Shown here: positions 51,273-62,395 of the stretch, piece after piece
Layout of the letters: each line of letters starts with the position of its first letter
How positions within the stretch are numbered: position 1 is the first letter of the stretch
Origin: Otis tarda
Taxonomy: Eukaryota; Chordata; Aves; Otidiformes; Otididae
Direction of reading: 5' to 3'
NCBI GenBank assembly: GCA_026413225.1
Contig: CM048552.1
Location: forward strand, 52,839,001-52,903,000
DNA: 64,000 nucleotides
Position numbers and translations under genes: made by a program
Notes under the pieces: generated by a model
Told to the model about the DNA's origin: nothing
Seen by the model: only the letters and a program-made list of their open reading frames with translations
The model's database searches: none

Positions 51273-51315
51273 AAAATCATAGAATATGTCGAGCTTGATG
51301 AAAAGGTAGATCCCA
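51273..51315 (-). mobile_element. Possible remnant of a CR1 tail
   Basis: The sequence aaaatcatagaatatgtcgag followed by cttgatgaaaaggtagatcc resembles a badly decayed reversed CR1 3' end (aatcatagaat...ttgg...). The match is short. Confidence 0.3.
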
Positions 51316-54300
51316 TTTCTAGGAAAAAAAAACCTCTCTTTTTACAATCTGAATTGAATTCTTACCAAAGACAGAAAATGAGAGAAAGATATTAATTCTC
51401 AATAAATGTTGACATTTAAAGTGCAGAAAAAAAAGTCATTCTTAGAAAAAAAAAAAACCTAGGTGAATTTGATGATCAGTTGACTCCCAGCATGTTGCTG
51501 TAAAGCCAGATGGAATTGTAGCTTTAGCTTTTCCAATGGAAGTACAGGGGAAGGCTAGTGCAAAGATGTCACTGTCTAGATGTTTCCTGAAGCTCAGTAG
51601 CAAAGCTCTAAAACTGTCCAACAGGAGAGTCCAGCTGTTTATAATTTCTAATGCTTTGCTAGAGACAAGGTGGGCTGATGGTGATTCCTTTCTCTCTGCA
51701 TATCTTTGGAGGACTAAGGGACACAAGAAAAGTTCTTTTTGAAATTTCTTCTTGCCTGCCTAGAAGCATGTTTCCTTTGACAAAGGAAGTAGCTTTAGAA
51801 CAGTTGCTGAAAGGCAAAGTTGAGGGCAGGGAAAATCCTGGCATGAAGAATTTAATGCTTTTTTTCAAGCAGTAAGAAATACCAACATAAAACATTTTGT
51901 CTAAGTATTTCAGTTAGTCTAATAAAAGATATTGCTTGCCTACAAACCTTGCCTCTAGCATAAAACATTCGCATTGATGTGCTCCCCGAGGAGACAGAAT
52001 TTAAGGAGGTTCTTCAGCAGTATTCCTGGTATATAGAATATATTCCAGAAGTTAGGATGGTTACATTAAATGGTGTTCTGAAATACAATAGGGAGAGGAT
52101 TTCTGAGAGGTCAGGATTAAGCTATTTCCTGCAAGAGGTCATTTGCATTACTGGATAGGATCACAGCTTGTTTCAAATAATCTGAGGAAATTATGTTTAA
52201 AACAGCTGTTTGTACAAGTGGATGTTGAGGACTGAGCTGCAAGGTTGAACTCTGAAGCAGGGAAAACATAGTATAGAAGAAGCTAGCAGGAGACCTGGGA
52301 GTTAAGGCCAATGAGAAATTCAAAATGCCAAGCAGGATTTTTTGAGAATTCTCAGCATCTGGTTTAGACATACCAATTGGAAAATGGGAGAACAATAAGT
52401 AAAACTGTGTCCTGTTGAGCTGTCAAACTCAGAAAAGGATGCTGAAACGTGATACAGGGTATCAGTGATGACTTGACTAGAAAAGAAGCAGAGAAATTTC
52501 AAAATGCAGTACTTTTTAGATGACTTCAGTAGTACAGTGAATCAATCAAATATGGTTATTTATAGCACATTTTAAAATATCTAACAAGGGAAAAGTGCAT
52601 ACTGACCTGGATAGAGGGAGAAAAATGTAGCTCAGTGAAAGCTAAAACAGCGCTGTGCAGATCATCCTATTTACTACTTAATGCTTTGAAAATAGCTTTC
52701 TAAAGAAGCTTCAGGAACTGCACATACTTACTCTGACAGGTGCTAAATATACTAAATATAATATGTATAGATTCCTAACTCCAGGTGTGTGAAAAACAAG
52801 CAAGAAAAGAAGTACGATTCAGCACAGACATATCTGAGAGATTCAGCATGTGGACTCAAATGCCCACTTGAGTCCTGCTTCCAGCTGCTTTTTGGAATGG
52901 AAACAGAGTGGTAGTAATCAATCAGGCTTTTTTTCTCAGGTCTTCAAAAAGTGCAAGGCTACTTGTTTAGCCTGTACAAAAGTAATTCAATATGAGCCGA
53001 CAGGAGAGAAGCAGCTCCACCAGAAGACAAGTCAAGGAATAAAAAATGTGGTGGTTCAGCAGCAGCGGAGCCTCATTAGCGCTTACTAGTTTTGCTGATC
53101 CAAACCAGTCGTACTGAAATTATTACAAAAGGTCATAGAAATATCAGGCTCAGGAGATAGAATTTACTTTCTTTTATTAGCTTTAATCAAAGCAGCTGGT
53201 TACCTGGTGTAACATAACTTCAGCTTTCAGAAAAAAAAGGATGATGTGCTGTATGAAAACACCTTCAAACCAAATAGCTGCCTCCTTAAACACGTTTTTG
53301 ATATCTTACCTTATCTGCTCGCAGTGTTCATTTTCTAAGCATATCTTAGCTGCATTGGCTAATACAGTAAAATATAATAACTCATACTGTCTAAAAACTC
53401 ACTTTCACCAAACTGATGCCGATCAGGTCATTATCAATATGCTGCGGTAGGGCAGATAGTCCCTTACGGAGACACTTTGAAGACTGGATGTGGAACAAAT
53501 TGCCAGGCTATTGTGACACGGTTGCAGCTGACACTGTGCTAGCTCACGAACAAAGAGGTTTACAATCTTTGTGGTTATCAGCCTGATAATTTTCAGTGAG
53601 CAATAAAGGGAAAAGCCAAACCTCACAGTGGCAAAGGAAGACTTTTCATTGATTTGTGTTAAATTTAGGCAGCTTCTACATTCTTTTAAAAAAACCAAAT
53701 TTTTAAAACTGTAACCATAAATAGGCTCAGTATTAATCTCCACTATATGAACATATGATTTTATGATTGAGTACTTCCTTGATTGTTCTTTCCATCACAA
53801 AATGGAAACAGAGTCATGTACAGGCATATTACACTGTCTTGAACTCTGTCAGTAAGGGCCATTACAGCACAGAATGTTTAATTGTCTGCTTTTAACACCA
53901 CACCACATATACACACTCATGTAGTGTAAAAGAAATGGTCTGAATCAGAAAGGTGTAAGACAAAAGTTCTTATTTCCTCAGTAGTACTCTACAGATTTGC
54001 ACATGAACTTGAATGTGCTTTTTCTGGGTTCTGGTTGCTGTGTATTGTAAATGGTCTTCAAAGAAGGAAAGTTACTGCTTTATCTGCAATAGTGCCAAGA
54101 AACCTTTAGCTTCATCAGAAATCTGCCATATCTAGTAATGATGACTCACAGGAACAATTTTATTCTTTGAAAGTCCTCCCTTGGTTGGTTAGAAATTAAA
54201 CATTCTCATTTAGCAGTAAATGAAATCTTTAAAGCCCCAATCATACTTGAAGCAACCAATGTAATCCTTAGAAAGCAGTGAATTTTGAAAGCAGTTTTGA

Positions 54301-54446
54301 TCATCAGCATGATTTGCTGTTCAAAGGAACCGATTTATGCAAATAAATTAAAATAATGTAACAGCTTCATTCAACAGTTCTGTGATAGTAGTTAACATTT
54401 TCTTGACTCAAAAACAATTTTGTATTTTTTTTTCTATTTGCTTCAG

Positions 54447-54529
54447 CAACTGTTTTTCTGGAGTTTTGGAAACGAAGACGAGCAGTAATTGCTTATGACT
54501 GGGACTTGATAGACTGGGAGGAAGAAGAG
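54447..54529 (+). CDS. ANO4: ANO4 exon j: end of TM2 and acidic stretch
   Basis: This 83-bp exon lies between ctatttgcttcag and gtttgt. It encodes [20 protein letters not shown] and LIDWEEEE. The LEFWKRRR block closes TM2 on the cytosolic side; the acidic run follows in the TM2-TM3 cytosolic linker. The donor gtttgt is non-optimal. The glutamate run continues across the junction: exon j ends GAG GAA GAA GAG and exon k starts GAG GAA. Confidence 0.96.
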
Positions 54530-57500
54530 GTTTGTATAAAAAAATGTACTCCATCTTTAATACAAAAAGATTTGGTTAAAAATGTAAGCATTTTTTTCTT
54601 TGGGATTTACTTTCAATTCATTCTTCAAATCTTTATCAACTAGGAAATATGTGGTTTTCTCCTCAGATGTTTCCTCTGGAATGTGAAGAAGCTTTCCTTA
54701 TGCCAAACTGTCCTCTCTTTTTACACCTTTGTAAATCTAAATTAATTTCAACATATCAGTGGCTGTCATTGTGGGAGATTTCAGGAAAAAAAAAATGCAT
54801 TTCAGGAGGAGCTAACAAATTTTGCTTTTGAATCCAAAGAAGTTCTTGACAGCCCAGAGTACTATGAATTTTGGCAAATGGGCTTTTATCTATTGTATTA
54901 GATAGCCACTAAGAACATTGATGGAGGGAAAGCCTTGTGAAGCTTGTATCAGCTTCTGAACATTCAGGTGCTAGTTACCTAAGTATATAGTGCTGCAGAG
55001 AGACTGAGGGAGATGAACCGACTCAAAGGACTTAATTCATCCTCTGCTGGTAGAGGTAATCCCCTTAGGGAGGAAACTAAACAGTGAAAAATACCCTTAA
55101 CCTTTTTCTGTGGTGGTTACCAGAAAGAAACAGCACATTCTTGGGACTGAGAGCTGAGGTCCAAGTGGAACTAGCAGGTTTTATTAAGCAGGAGAAAAGC
55201 AAGATTCCGTGGATGTGGCAGAAAAAGTGCTCCTTGAGTGGCATTTGAGCATATAGATGTCCACAAAGCCTGCTCTCCTGCTTCTCCAGAGACTGTCCTG
55301 AAGCTCTTGGAGAGACTGTAAGAGGCTGCTGTAGTGGTCTCAATGCAGTTGAAAAGTTCTGTATTGCTACCTCTGTGGAATAATTTCTTTTTCATTAATC
55401 TTGCTAGCAGAGAAACAGACTTCTGGTTTATGGGATTTTTGTCTCTGTGGCAATGTAGTTCAATGTGGTCATGAAATAGTACAATTGCACATTTGCTGGT
55501 ATAATTTTTTTTAATGCTTAATGACTAAGAAAATAATCCAACACAAAATGAAATAACTTACACAACTGAAAATTAGTTTCTTTATAGCAACAGGAACATT
55601 GTTATTTGTGCACATATCCTGTCAATTCTTGGTGATACTTCAGGATTGTTGTCATATATTTAGAAAATACTCTAATACTGATTTAAGTCTCCTGAGATTA
55701 GCAGCCTGTTCTTGCCAATGCTGATGAGTCAGAGAGACCACACTGAGATAGTCCTGCCTGAGGTTCAGATATTGATCAGGATTGAACTGTACTGGTCTTG
55801 TCCCCTCATGGTAGTTGCAAAAAAAGCCACTGCTGCTGCTGCTGACAGCTAAGGCAAAAGACAGATGTACCAGATGGCAATTTCTAAGTCAGGATTACAG
55901 CTCAGTGTTCCCAGAATGAGAAGGAACCTTTAAACTAACAAAATACACAAGCAAGTACAGTATGAGGTCCCTTTTATGTTTTTCGCAGGAAGCCTGGTCT
56001 TGCAGACACTTATAGTTTGGGATGTTATATATCTGCACCTTTCACCATTTAACCTTACTGGATATATGCTGATTAATAAAACCATTCACCTGAATTTTTT
56101 TATGATCAGTTCATTTACAAATATTGAATTTCCTGGTAAAGTTGTCCTTAAGTGATGCTTTTGGTTTTTGTTTTTTGTTGTTTTTTTTTTTTCTGTACAA
56201 TAATATTAAGTGGTTTCTGGCTACTGCAGTATTGCTTGGAAGAGTCTTTTGCTCAGGTATAAACATAACAGCTCCAAAATCCATCCAGTACCACTGCCCA
56301 TTCTGTTTCTTTCTCCTCTTCATGCACATGCCCACAAGTCCACTTGCATCTTTGCTGCTACTACAGAAAGTGTGTATCCTCTTGCAGAACCTGCAGGAAA
56401 GCACTCCCATGGAAGATTCGCTCTCTGCTTTCTAAGCTTTTTTTGGAAGAGCATTACTATGTCTATGCAACTAAGCCTTTAGCTGGAATAAACACTGGAA
56501 AGAGAGAAGAGAGAAGAGTTGCTAGATATTTCCTCTTCTAGTCAGAAAGCCTGTAAGAGCTTCTGGTAGTTGAAACGATCCTCATAGGAATATGATGTAT
56601 TTTATGATGTATATCAAATAACATTATTTTTTAATAATAAATGATTATGTCCCACTGGCAGATTATTTCCATGTGGCCTGGAGGGTGACATATGCATGTC
56701 TAATTTTAAGAGGATACCTGCTCCCTGCTGATGGTCAGCTGGTCTTTTATTCTCACACCAGGCTTTTTCCAATGAGCTCTATCAACAAGACCTCAGTCAG
56801 GTCCCCTGGGGCAGTGGTGAGTGTACCTGCTCCGGAGCTATTCATTGCACCTTCTTACAGTTCTAGAAGGAGTTTTGTAAGTCTCTACAAAAGAAGGTAG
56901 CAGCCTTTTCAGAAGCAGCGTGCCAGATGGTACCTTACTCTCTTGAATTAGAAGTTAAGGATGCCAACAGGAACTCAGTTGGCTGCTTCTCAAAGATTTA
57001 TGTGACCAGTCATCAGAGCATCAGTATCTCATTAGTATTATAGGTATCAGTTCTTCCTTTGTTCAGTGTTCAGTGGGATCCCAAAGGTGGAAGCTGATTG
57101 CTTCCCAGAGGTGTCTTCTCTGAAGATGCTACAGCTACCAGTGCCTATACCTACTGCACAACTGAAACATGTCCTTGCTTTAAGGTCAGCTCTGCTGATC
57201 ACTGCCTCTTCCTCTTTAGTATCAAATGCTGCACTTTTCCATTGGCACTGGGGTCTTTGCAGAACTTTGACCCTGAGACAGTCACATCTTTCGAAGCAGA
57301 TGTCCTAGGTGAAAAAGTATTGAAATAATTTCCCTGTTCTGTGATTCAAAATCCACCTTTTCATTTTGCCGTTGCCTTCAGCTTCAAGCAGGATGACCTG
57401 CAAACCACAGGCTTTGCAAGAAGACTTACTTCTGGAGGTGCTGTCATTGTCCCAGTGATCAGATTCAGATTTTCAATCTTTTACAAACCTCTTTTCTACA

Positions 57501-59387
57501 TCTGGGCTATAGAGGACAATATATCCTTGGAACATGAAGGATAGGATTATTGCAAGAATTCACCTGTTGAAGGACTCAGAAATCTCCTGAAAGAAGAGGG
57601 TATATTTCACAAAGAAATTTAGAGTAGCTCTTGTAGTGCAGAAAGATCTGGCCTAAGGCAGTGGACATTAATCCATATTTGATACTCCAGGAATCAGTAT
57701 GGTTTCTCCTATGAGTAAAGAATTGGAATGATCCATGTTTGAGAAGCGTGAAGGAAGAAGAATTATCTGTTTTATGTAGATTGAAAAAGACACTTCCTGT
57801 GGAGTTTGATCATTAAGTTGTACACGTTAGTAAGATGTCAGTGAGAATTTTGTCTCCATAAGGTGAAAATTTCATTCCTAAAAGTGCTACTTTCTAATAA
57901 AATCACTGCTAATTAAATTTCCTCTCTACATTCTAGTTGGTTATCACTGGACAAAATCAGTCGATTTATTTTGTTAGGTATTTCAAAGAAATCAATTAAG
58001 GAGTTCTAATTACCATTTTAAGTCATAAGCTTTTGTTAATGAAGATTGTTATTTTTATTAACATTATCTATGATGTCTAGCTTTTGCTTGCTTTAATTTT
58101 CATGGTCAAATTGAAAAATAAGGTTTTGCTACAAAGGGAAATGTATTAATTCTTACTAACAATAGATTGGGGGAAAAAAAAATAAGGCTTCCTAACACTT
58201 CATTATCACTTTTCTATTCTAAATGAAGGGGAAAAGAAATGAAATAATGAGGATTATGGGAAGGAGAATTAATTTTTTTTCAGCTATGCAACCTTGCAAA
58301 TTCCTCACCACTTTAGATTTTGACCCAAGGAAGGCATGCCACAGCCCATGTGGTGTCCGGGTCTCCCAGACCCAGGCTGAATGTGTTCTGGCTCTTTCAG
58401 TCCTGCATATCTGAATTTCATTTTTTTGTAAATGAGGTGCAAGGTGGGAGACATGGAGAATCTTGGCTGGATGTGCAAAAGAAACCAACTGTGCAGAGTT
58501 CCTGGCACTCCCAGCTGAAATATGGCTTTTTGACACTATTTACACTGTACTTTTTCTTCAGTGTCACTTTTTTTTTATATCATTAACCTCAGCCAGATAC
58601 AGTATTGTTCACTTCCTGCCCCTGGTGGAAGTGAACAATCTGGTGGCACACCTGGATGAGGTGGCACAGGACATGTGGCTGTTAGTGAACCTCCCAGATG
58701 ACAGAGCAGTGGGGTAGCCCTACTGCAGCTGAAAACCATGAGGTCTTATGTGAATTAAGGGTGAAGCCTGTCTTCTGACAAGCCTCTCCCTAAGAAATCA
58801 CCATGTTTCATTTCAGAAGACAGTTTTTATGGCAAAGCAGGACTTGACATTGCTGCTGCTGAAAGCTGTTCCTGCTAATAATATTGTCCAAGTTAGGAAG
58901 GAACTCAGCAATATTAGGTGGCATGGCTCCTTCTTCAAATGCTGAGAAACTTCTGCTGATAATAGGAAGGTAACCAATTATGTAACAAACTGCAATTGGG
59001 TTTGAAAAAAGGAATTTTTTTTTTTTGCTTTTTTTTGTAGAATTCCAGCATCAATAGGATAATACCAGTCAGGAAAACTCTATGCTATCAACCTTTAAAT
59101 GATTTGGCTTACACCCATGTTGTTTGAAAGAGCATTGTTTAGATGAGTAGCTAATTGAGGAGTTTACTAAATACTTCTAATATGGTTTTATGGGTACAGT
59201 GATTTATTCTAGTTCTTGTGAAGGAGACCTAATTTCCCAGCTCAGCTTTTATAGTAGCTGCGCCAGCTGCTAAATTCAAAGATCAAGATGTAATTCCCAA
59301 TAACAATGATCTGATAAATGATCTGAAGTTTTCTCCATAATCTTTCCTAGCTCTGCTGTATGTGAACATTGTCTGTCTGTTCTTTAG
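54530..59387 (+). other. ANO4: ANO4 intron between exons j and k (4.9 kb)
   Basis: No recognised transposon. It has a (CTG)5 run near 55831-55845, T-runs near 56168-56192 and 59015-59024, and an uncertain open frame at 58463-58717. No gene or RNA gene was recognised. Confidence 0.75.
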
Positions 59388-59528
59388 GAGGAAATACGTC
59401 CGCAGTTTGAAGCCAAGTACTCCAAGAAAGAACGAATGAACCCCATATCCGGGAAGCCAGAGCCTTATCAAGCATTTGCAGATAAATGCAGCAGACTCAT
59501 TGTTTCTGCATCTGGAATATTTTTTATG
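59388..59528 (+). CDS. ANO4: ANO4 exon k: TM2-TM3 linker into TM3
   Basis: This 141-bp exon (47 codons, phase 0 at both ends) lies between ctgttctttag and gtttga. It encodes [20 protein letters not shown], then [20 protein letters not shown], then ASGIFFM at the start of TM3. RPQFEAKY and [10 protein letters not shown] are strongly conserved cytosolic motifs of this subfamily. Its length keeps the frame if skipped, although that would remove the entry to TM3. The donor gtttga is weak. Confidence 0.97.
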
Positions 59529-62230
59529 GTTTGAAAACTTTTATTTATTTATCAGTTGAAAAAATACAAAATAACATAACATTATCTCTGCTGAGAGAGT
59601 ATGGAGATATTGGATATCACTGCTTGAAGGTGAAATGAGCTCTAGCATGTTCACCGCAGGCTGAAAATCCTTACACAGCAAATAGATTTCTGTAAAGCAA
59701 ATAGACTTTCTGTAAAGTCCTACACTAGCTTACTCTTCACAGAGTCTCACAGATAATTAAGTTGTTCCTTCAAGGCTGTACACATAAGGTTACATATTGT
59801 GACATACGTACTGGAAGAGTGACGCTACCACATTTAGGCACCAACTTCAGCTGACTGAATCAGTTCACTGATTTCCTTGCCTTCCCTGTGTGGACAGTGC
59901 AGAGTGATGGGGAGAGATGTCATAGAAGAGGCAGATGTTCTTTGTAAACTCTACAGAGAACCTAACTAAGGTGCCTGGAGTGCTTAATGGTGTTTATATG
60001 TCCTAGTCTTTGGTGTATTGAGGAGGTAAGGAAAGAGGGTTCGTATTCCTAGTACAGTTGAAATGGAGAAACCAATGCTCCTTGCCTAAAGTGAGGTATC
60101 TCTCCCCCTTCCGAAGTGCAAAACTAAATGCAGCAGCAAAATCTCTCCTAGCAGAGAGCTGCAAGCATTTCTGCTGAAATGCCCCTATCCTCTGACTTCA
60201 CTGAATCTGTTATTCACCGTTACTCACATGTCAACAGCAGTGGTAGGATTGATCTTGAGAACACAGCTGGCATCAACTCAGATGCTCATGGAATTTACTA
60301 GGGCTTTTCCTGGAAGCTAGGAAATTATATATGTGTATAACTTCAGGAGCTGTGGAGAGCCAGGTGGATGAGCTAGCCCAGCAACTTTATGTTTGAATGA
60401 GATGGGAGGGAATAGAGCAGAGAGTTTGTAAGAAACTGATGGCTTCAAAATTGTCTGAAGTAATCTGAGACAAGAGAGGCAAGAGCATTATTGAGGTGAA
60501 CCACGCTCTGATATGACACACAGAGAGACACTGGGCATGAGGAGCTAACGTGCTCTCTGACTCAGCCCTTGAAGACACTTAGATCTGCTCAGAACTGCAG
60601 CCTCTGCTCAGAATTGATTTGACACTTGTAGCATTTAGCATTTTCCCTGCATTTTTTCCTTGAAAGGGGGCCAGTTTTCACTCCCTATCCTTTGCAAATG
60701 CAGGCATTAATCTTCTTAGCCTAGTGACAGATCTTGCTCAAAATGTCAAAGAGAGTAGCCTTGCTCTGAATTGCGTGCACCACAAATTATCCCCATAACA
60801 GTCCTTGAAACAGGACAAGGATTATTTTCACTGAAGGTATTTTTTTATTGCTGGCATAGCATGAGATTCCAAAGAGTTAGAAAAACTCTACATTTTCCTC
60901 CATTTAGGTAAAAATGTCCCTTAAAAATGATAGCTTTAAGCATAGGAAATATATGCATATCAAAACTTTGAGTTAAAATAGTCCTCCAAATTTCACAGCG
61001 TTGGCTCTCACAGTGCAGTTACTAATACAGCTTGAACCAGGTTAGTGATTCCCTGTTAACAAAGGAAAGTGGTCCTTCTTCCCCTCAACACTATGCAGGG
61101 AATCTGGAGGCAAACCTCTAGCTAAGTAACCTTGTAATGTTTCTATGTGCTGCCAGTGTGGTAGCAGAGAATCTAACACATTAGCCCTTCACGTTCACAC
61201 CTAACTTTTCTTTTTTGTCTGCATGGGATTATGTCAATCAATTCAGTAACTAATAAACAATAAACAATAAAATAAGAAAACAGCTTACTTAACGTTCAGT
61301 GTTTTCAAAATAATTTTACCCATTCAATTAGCTTAGATATGCTTCAATTTTGATAAGTTTAAGTTGTCTGTGCATGATCTTGGAATACACCTATCTTTTG
61401 CAAATAATCATCTGTCTTCTACTGAAGAAACTCTCTTTCCTTATCTAATAAGGTAGCTAATGGGTACAGTGTCAGAGTTTCTATGAGGTGAGTCACCCAT
61501 GCCAATTCCCAACTGTTTGTCCTTGCTGAACTGTGACATAAATTGGTCACGATGGAAAACAGTTGTCATTTAGTGCTCATCTATTGCATATGGAACATCA
61601 AGTGATTTAGCAGCCTGGCTCACCTGCATGGCTTTCACATTATAACTGTCACATTTGCTGAAAGTCTCATCAGAGAAGAAATTACAAGGGCAAGTTACCT
61701 TCCCTAGACAGAATCTTTCTAGAACTGGAGCAAGAAAAAGCTTGTTAGGGTAGCTTGCCAGAGTTAGTTTTGAGGCAGTGCTTACAAATGGAGACATTTT
61801 TTCATGTAAGTGTGAAGTCTATCAAAGAACAAAATCCATCCCAAATATGACACCATCAGGCTGGCGCACTGGCTTGAGACTAGCCTTTGCACATCATAGA
61901 ACTAGAACATGCATGTAAGGAAAAATTTCTAATTCCCAGAGCTGGCAAAACTGTTTCCCACATTAATGCTAAGGATGAAGTATATTTTCAAGAAAACATT
62001 TAAAACTAAAAAATATTTTATTATTATTTTGAATATATTTTGCATTATGGAAAATAAAAATGACTTCATAATATGAAGAATATTCTTGTTGAAATATTTC
62101 TCTGAAATCAAAATGGATGTATTTTTCAAGTCTTTCATTTTGTTGCTTTAGTTTTCAGAGTTTCAGGGAGAAACTCCTGTTCTATTGAAAGTTTTCAGGT
62201 TCTTCTTCTGTAATTTTTTTCTTCCTTTAG
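59529..62230 (+). other. ANO4: ANO4 intron between exons k and l (2.7 kb)
   Basis: No recognised transposon. A short imperfect tandem duplication (aaatagatttctgtaaag / aaatagactttctgtaaag) lies at about 59680-59718, and a caataaa triplet repeat near 61250-61270. Confidence 0.8.
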
Positions 62231-62395
62231 ATCTGTGTGGTGATTGCTGCTGTTTTTGGCATTGTTATTTACCGTGTTGTGACTGTCAGCACTTTTGCTG
62301 CCTTTAAGTGGGCTTTAATCAGGAATAACTCTCAGGTTGCAACTACAGGGACTGCAGTGTGCATCAACTTTTGCATCATCATGCTACTGAATGTG
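62231..62395 (+). CDS. ANO4: ANO4 exon l: TM3 to TM4
   Basis: This 165-bp exon (55 codons, phase 0 at both ends) lies between cttcctttag and gtgagt. It encodes [20 protein letters not shown] (TM3), a short loop with [18 protein letters not shown], and [16 protein letters not shown], which begins the next helix (TM4). The following exon should begin with the family's LYEKVA-type sequence and is not found before 64000. The calcium-binding helices TM6-TM8 are therefore outside the window. Confidence 0.97.

Larger units (their letters stand above)
46394..54446 (+). other. ANO4: ANO4 intron between exons i and j (8.05 kb)
   Basis: This intron has the highest repeat load among those between the exons found here. 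It holds an antisense CR1 at 47371-47780, an antisense solo LTR at 47963-49051, a promoter-like block of uncertain origin at about 49220-49900, and a possible CR1 tail remnant near 51273-51315. From about 51320 to 54446 I see ordinary AT-rich sequence with no gene. Confidence 0.8.
18989..62395 (+). other. ANO4: ANO4 gene, internal part (twelve exons)
   Basis: Anoctamin-4 belongs to the TMEM16 family of homodimeric membrane proteins, which act as calcium-activated ion channels or phospholipid scramblases. Twelve exons joined at GT-AG sites give one open frame of 415 codons without a stop. Within the family the choice is ANO4 rather than its nearest paralogue ANO3. The spliced protein reads [50 protein letters not shown] and CQATDIIMCPICDKYCPFM, which agree with ANO4 as I remember it and differ from ANO3 at many places. 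The first visible exon begins at a codon boundary without an initiator, and the last ends at a donor, so the gene continues on both sides. The full protein is about 920-955 residues, so a little under half is here. Confidence 0.96.

Noticed and set aside
18989-62395. Assignment of the gene to ANO3
   Set aside because: The exons can be aligned to ANO3 in general layout, but the wording of exons c, e, f, g and h fits ANO4 and differs from ANO3 at many residues.
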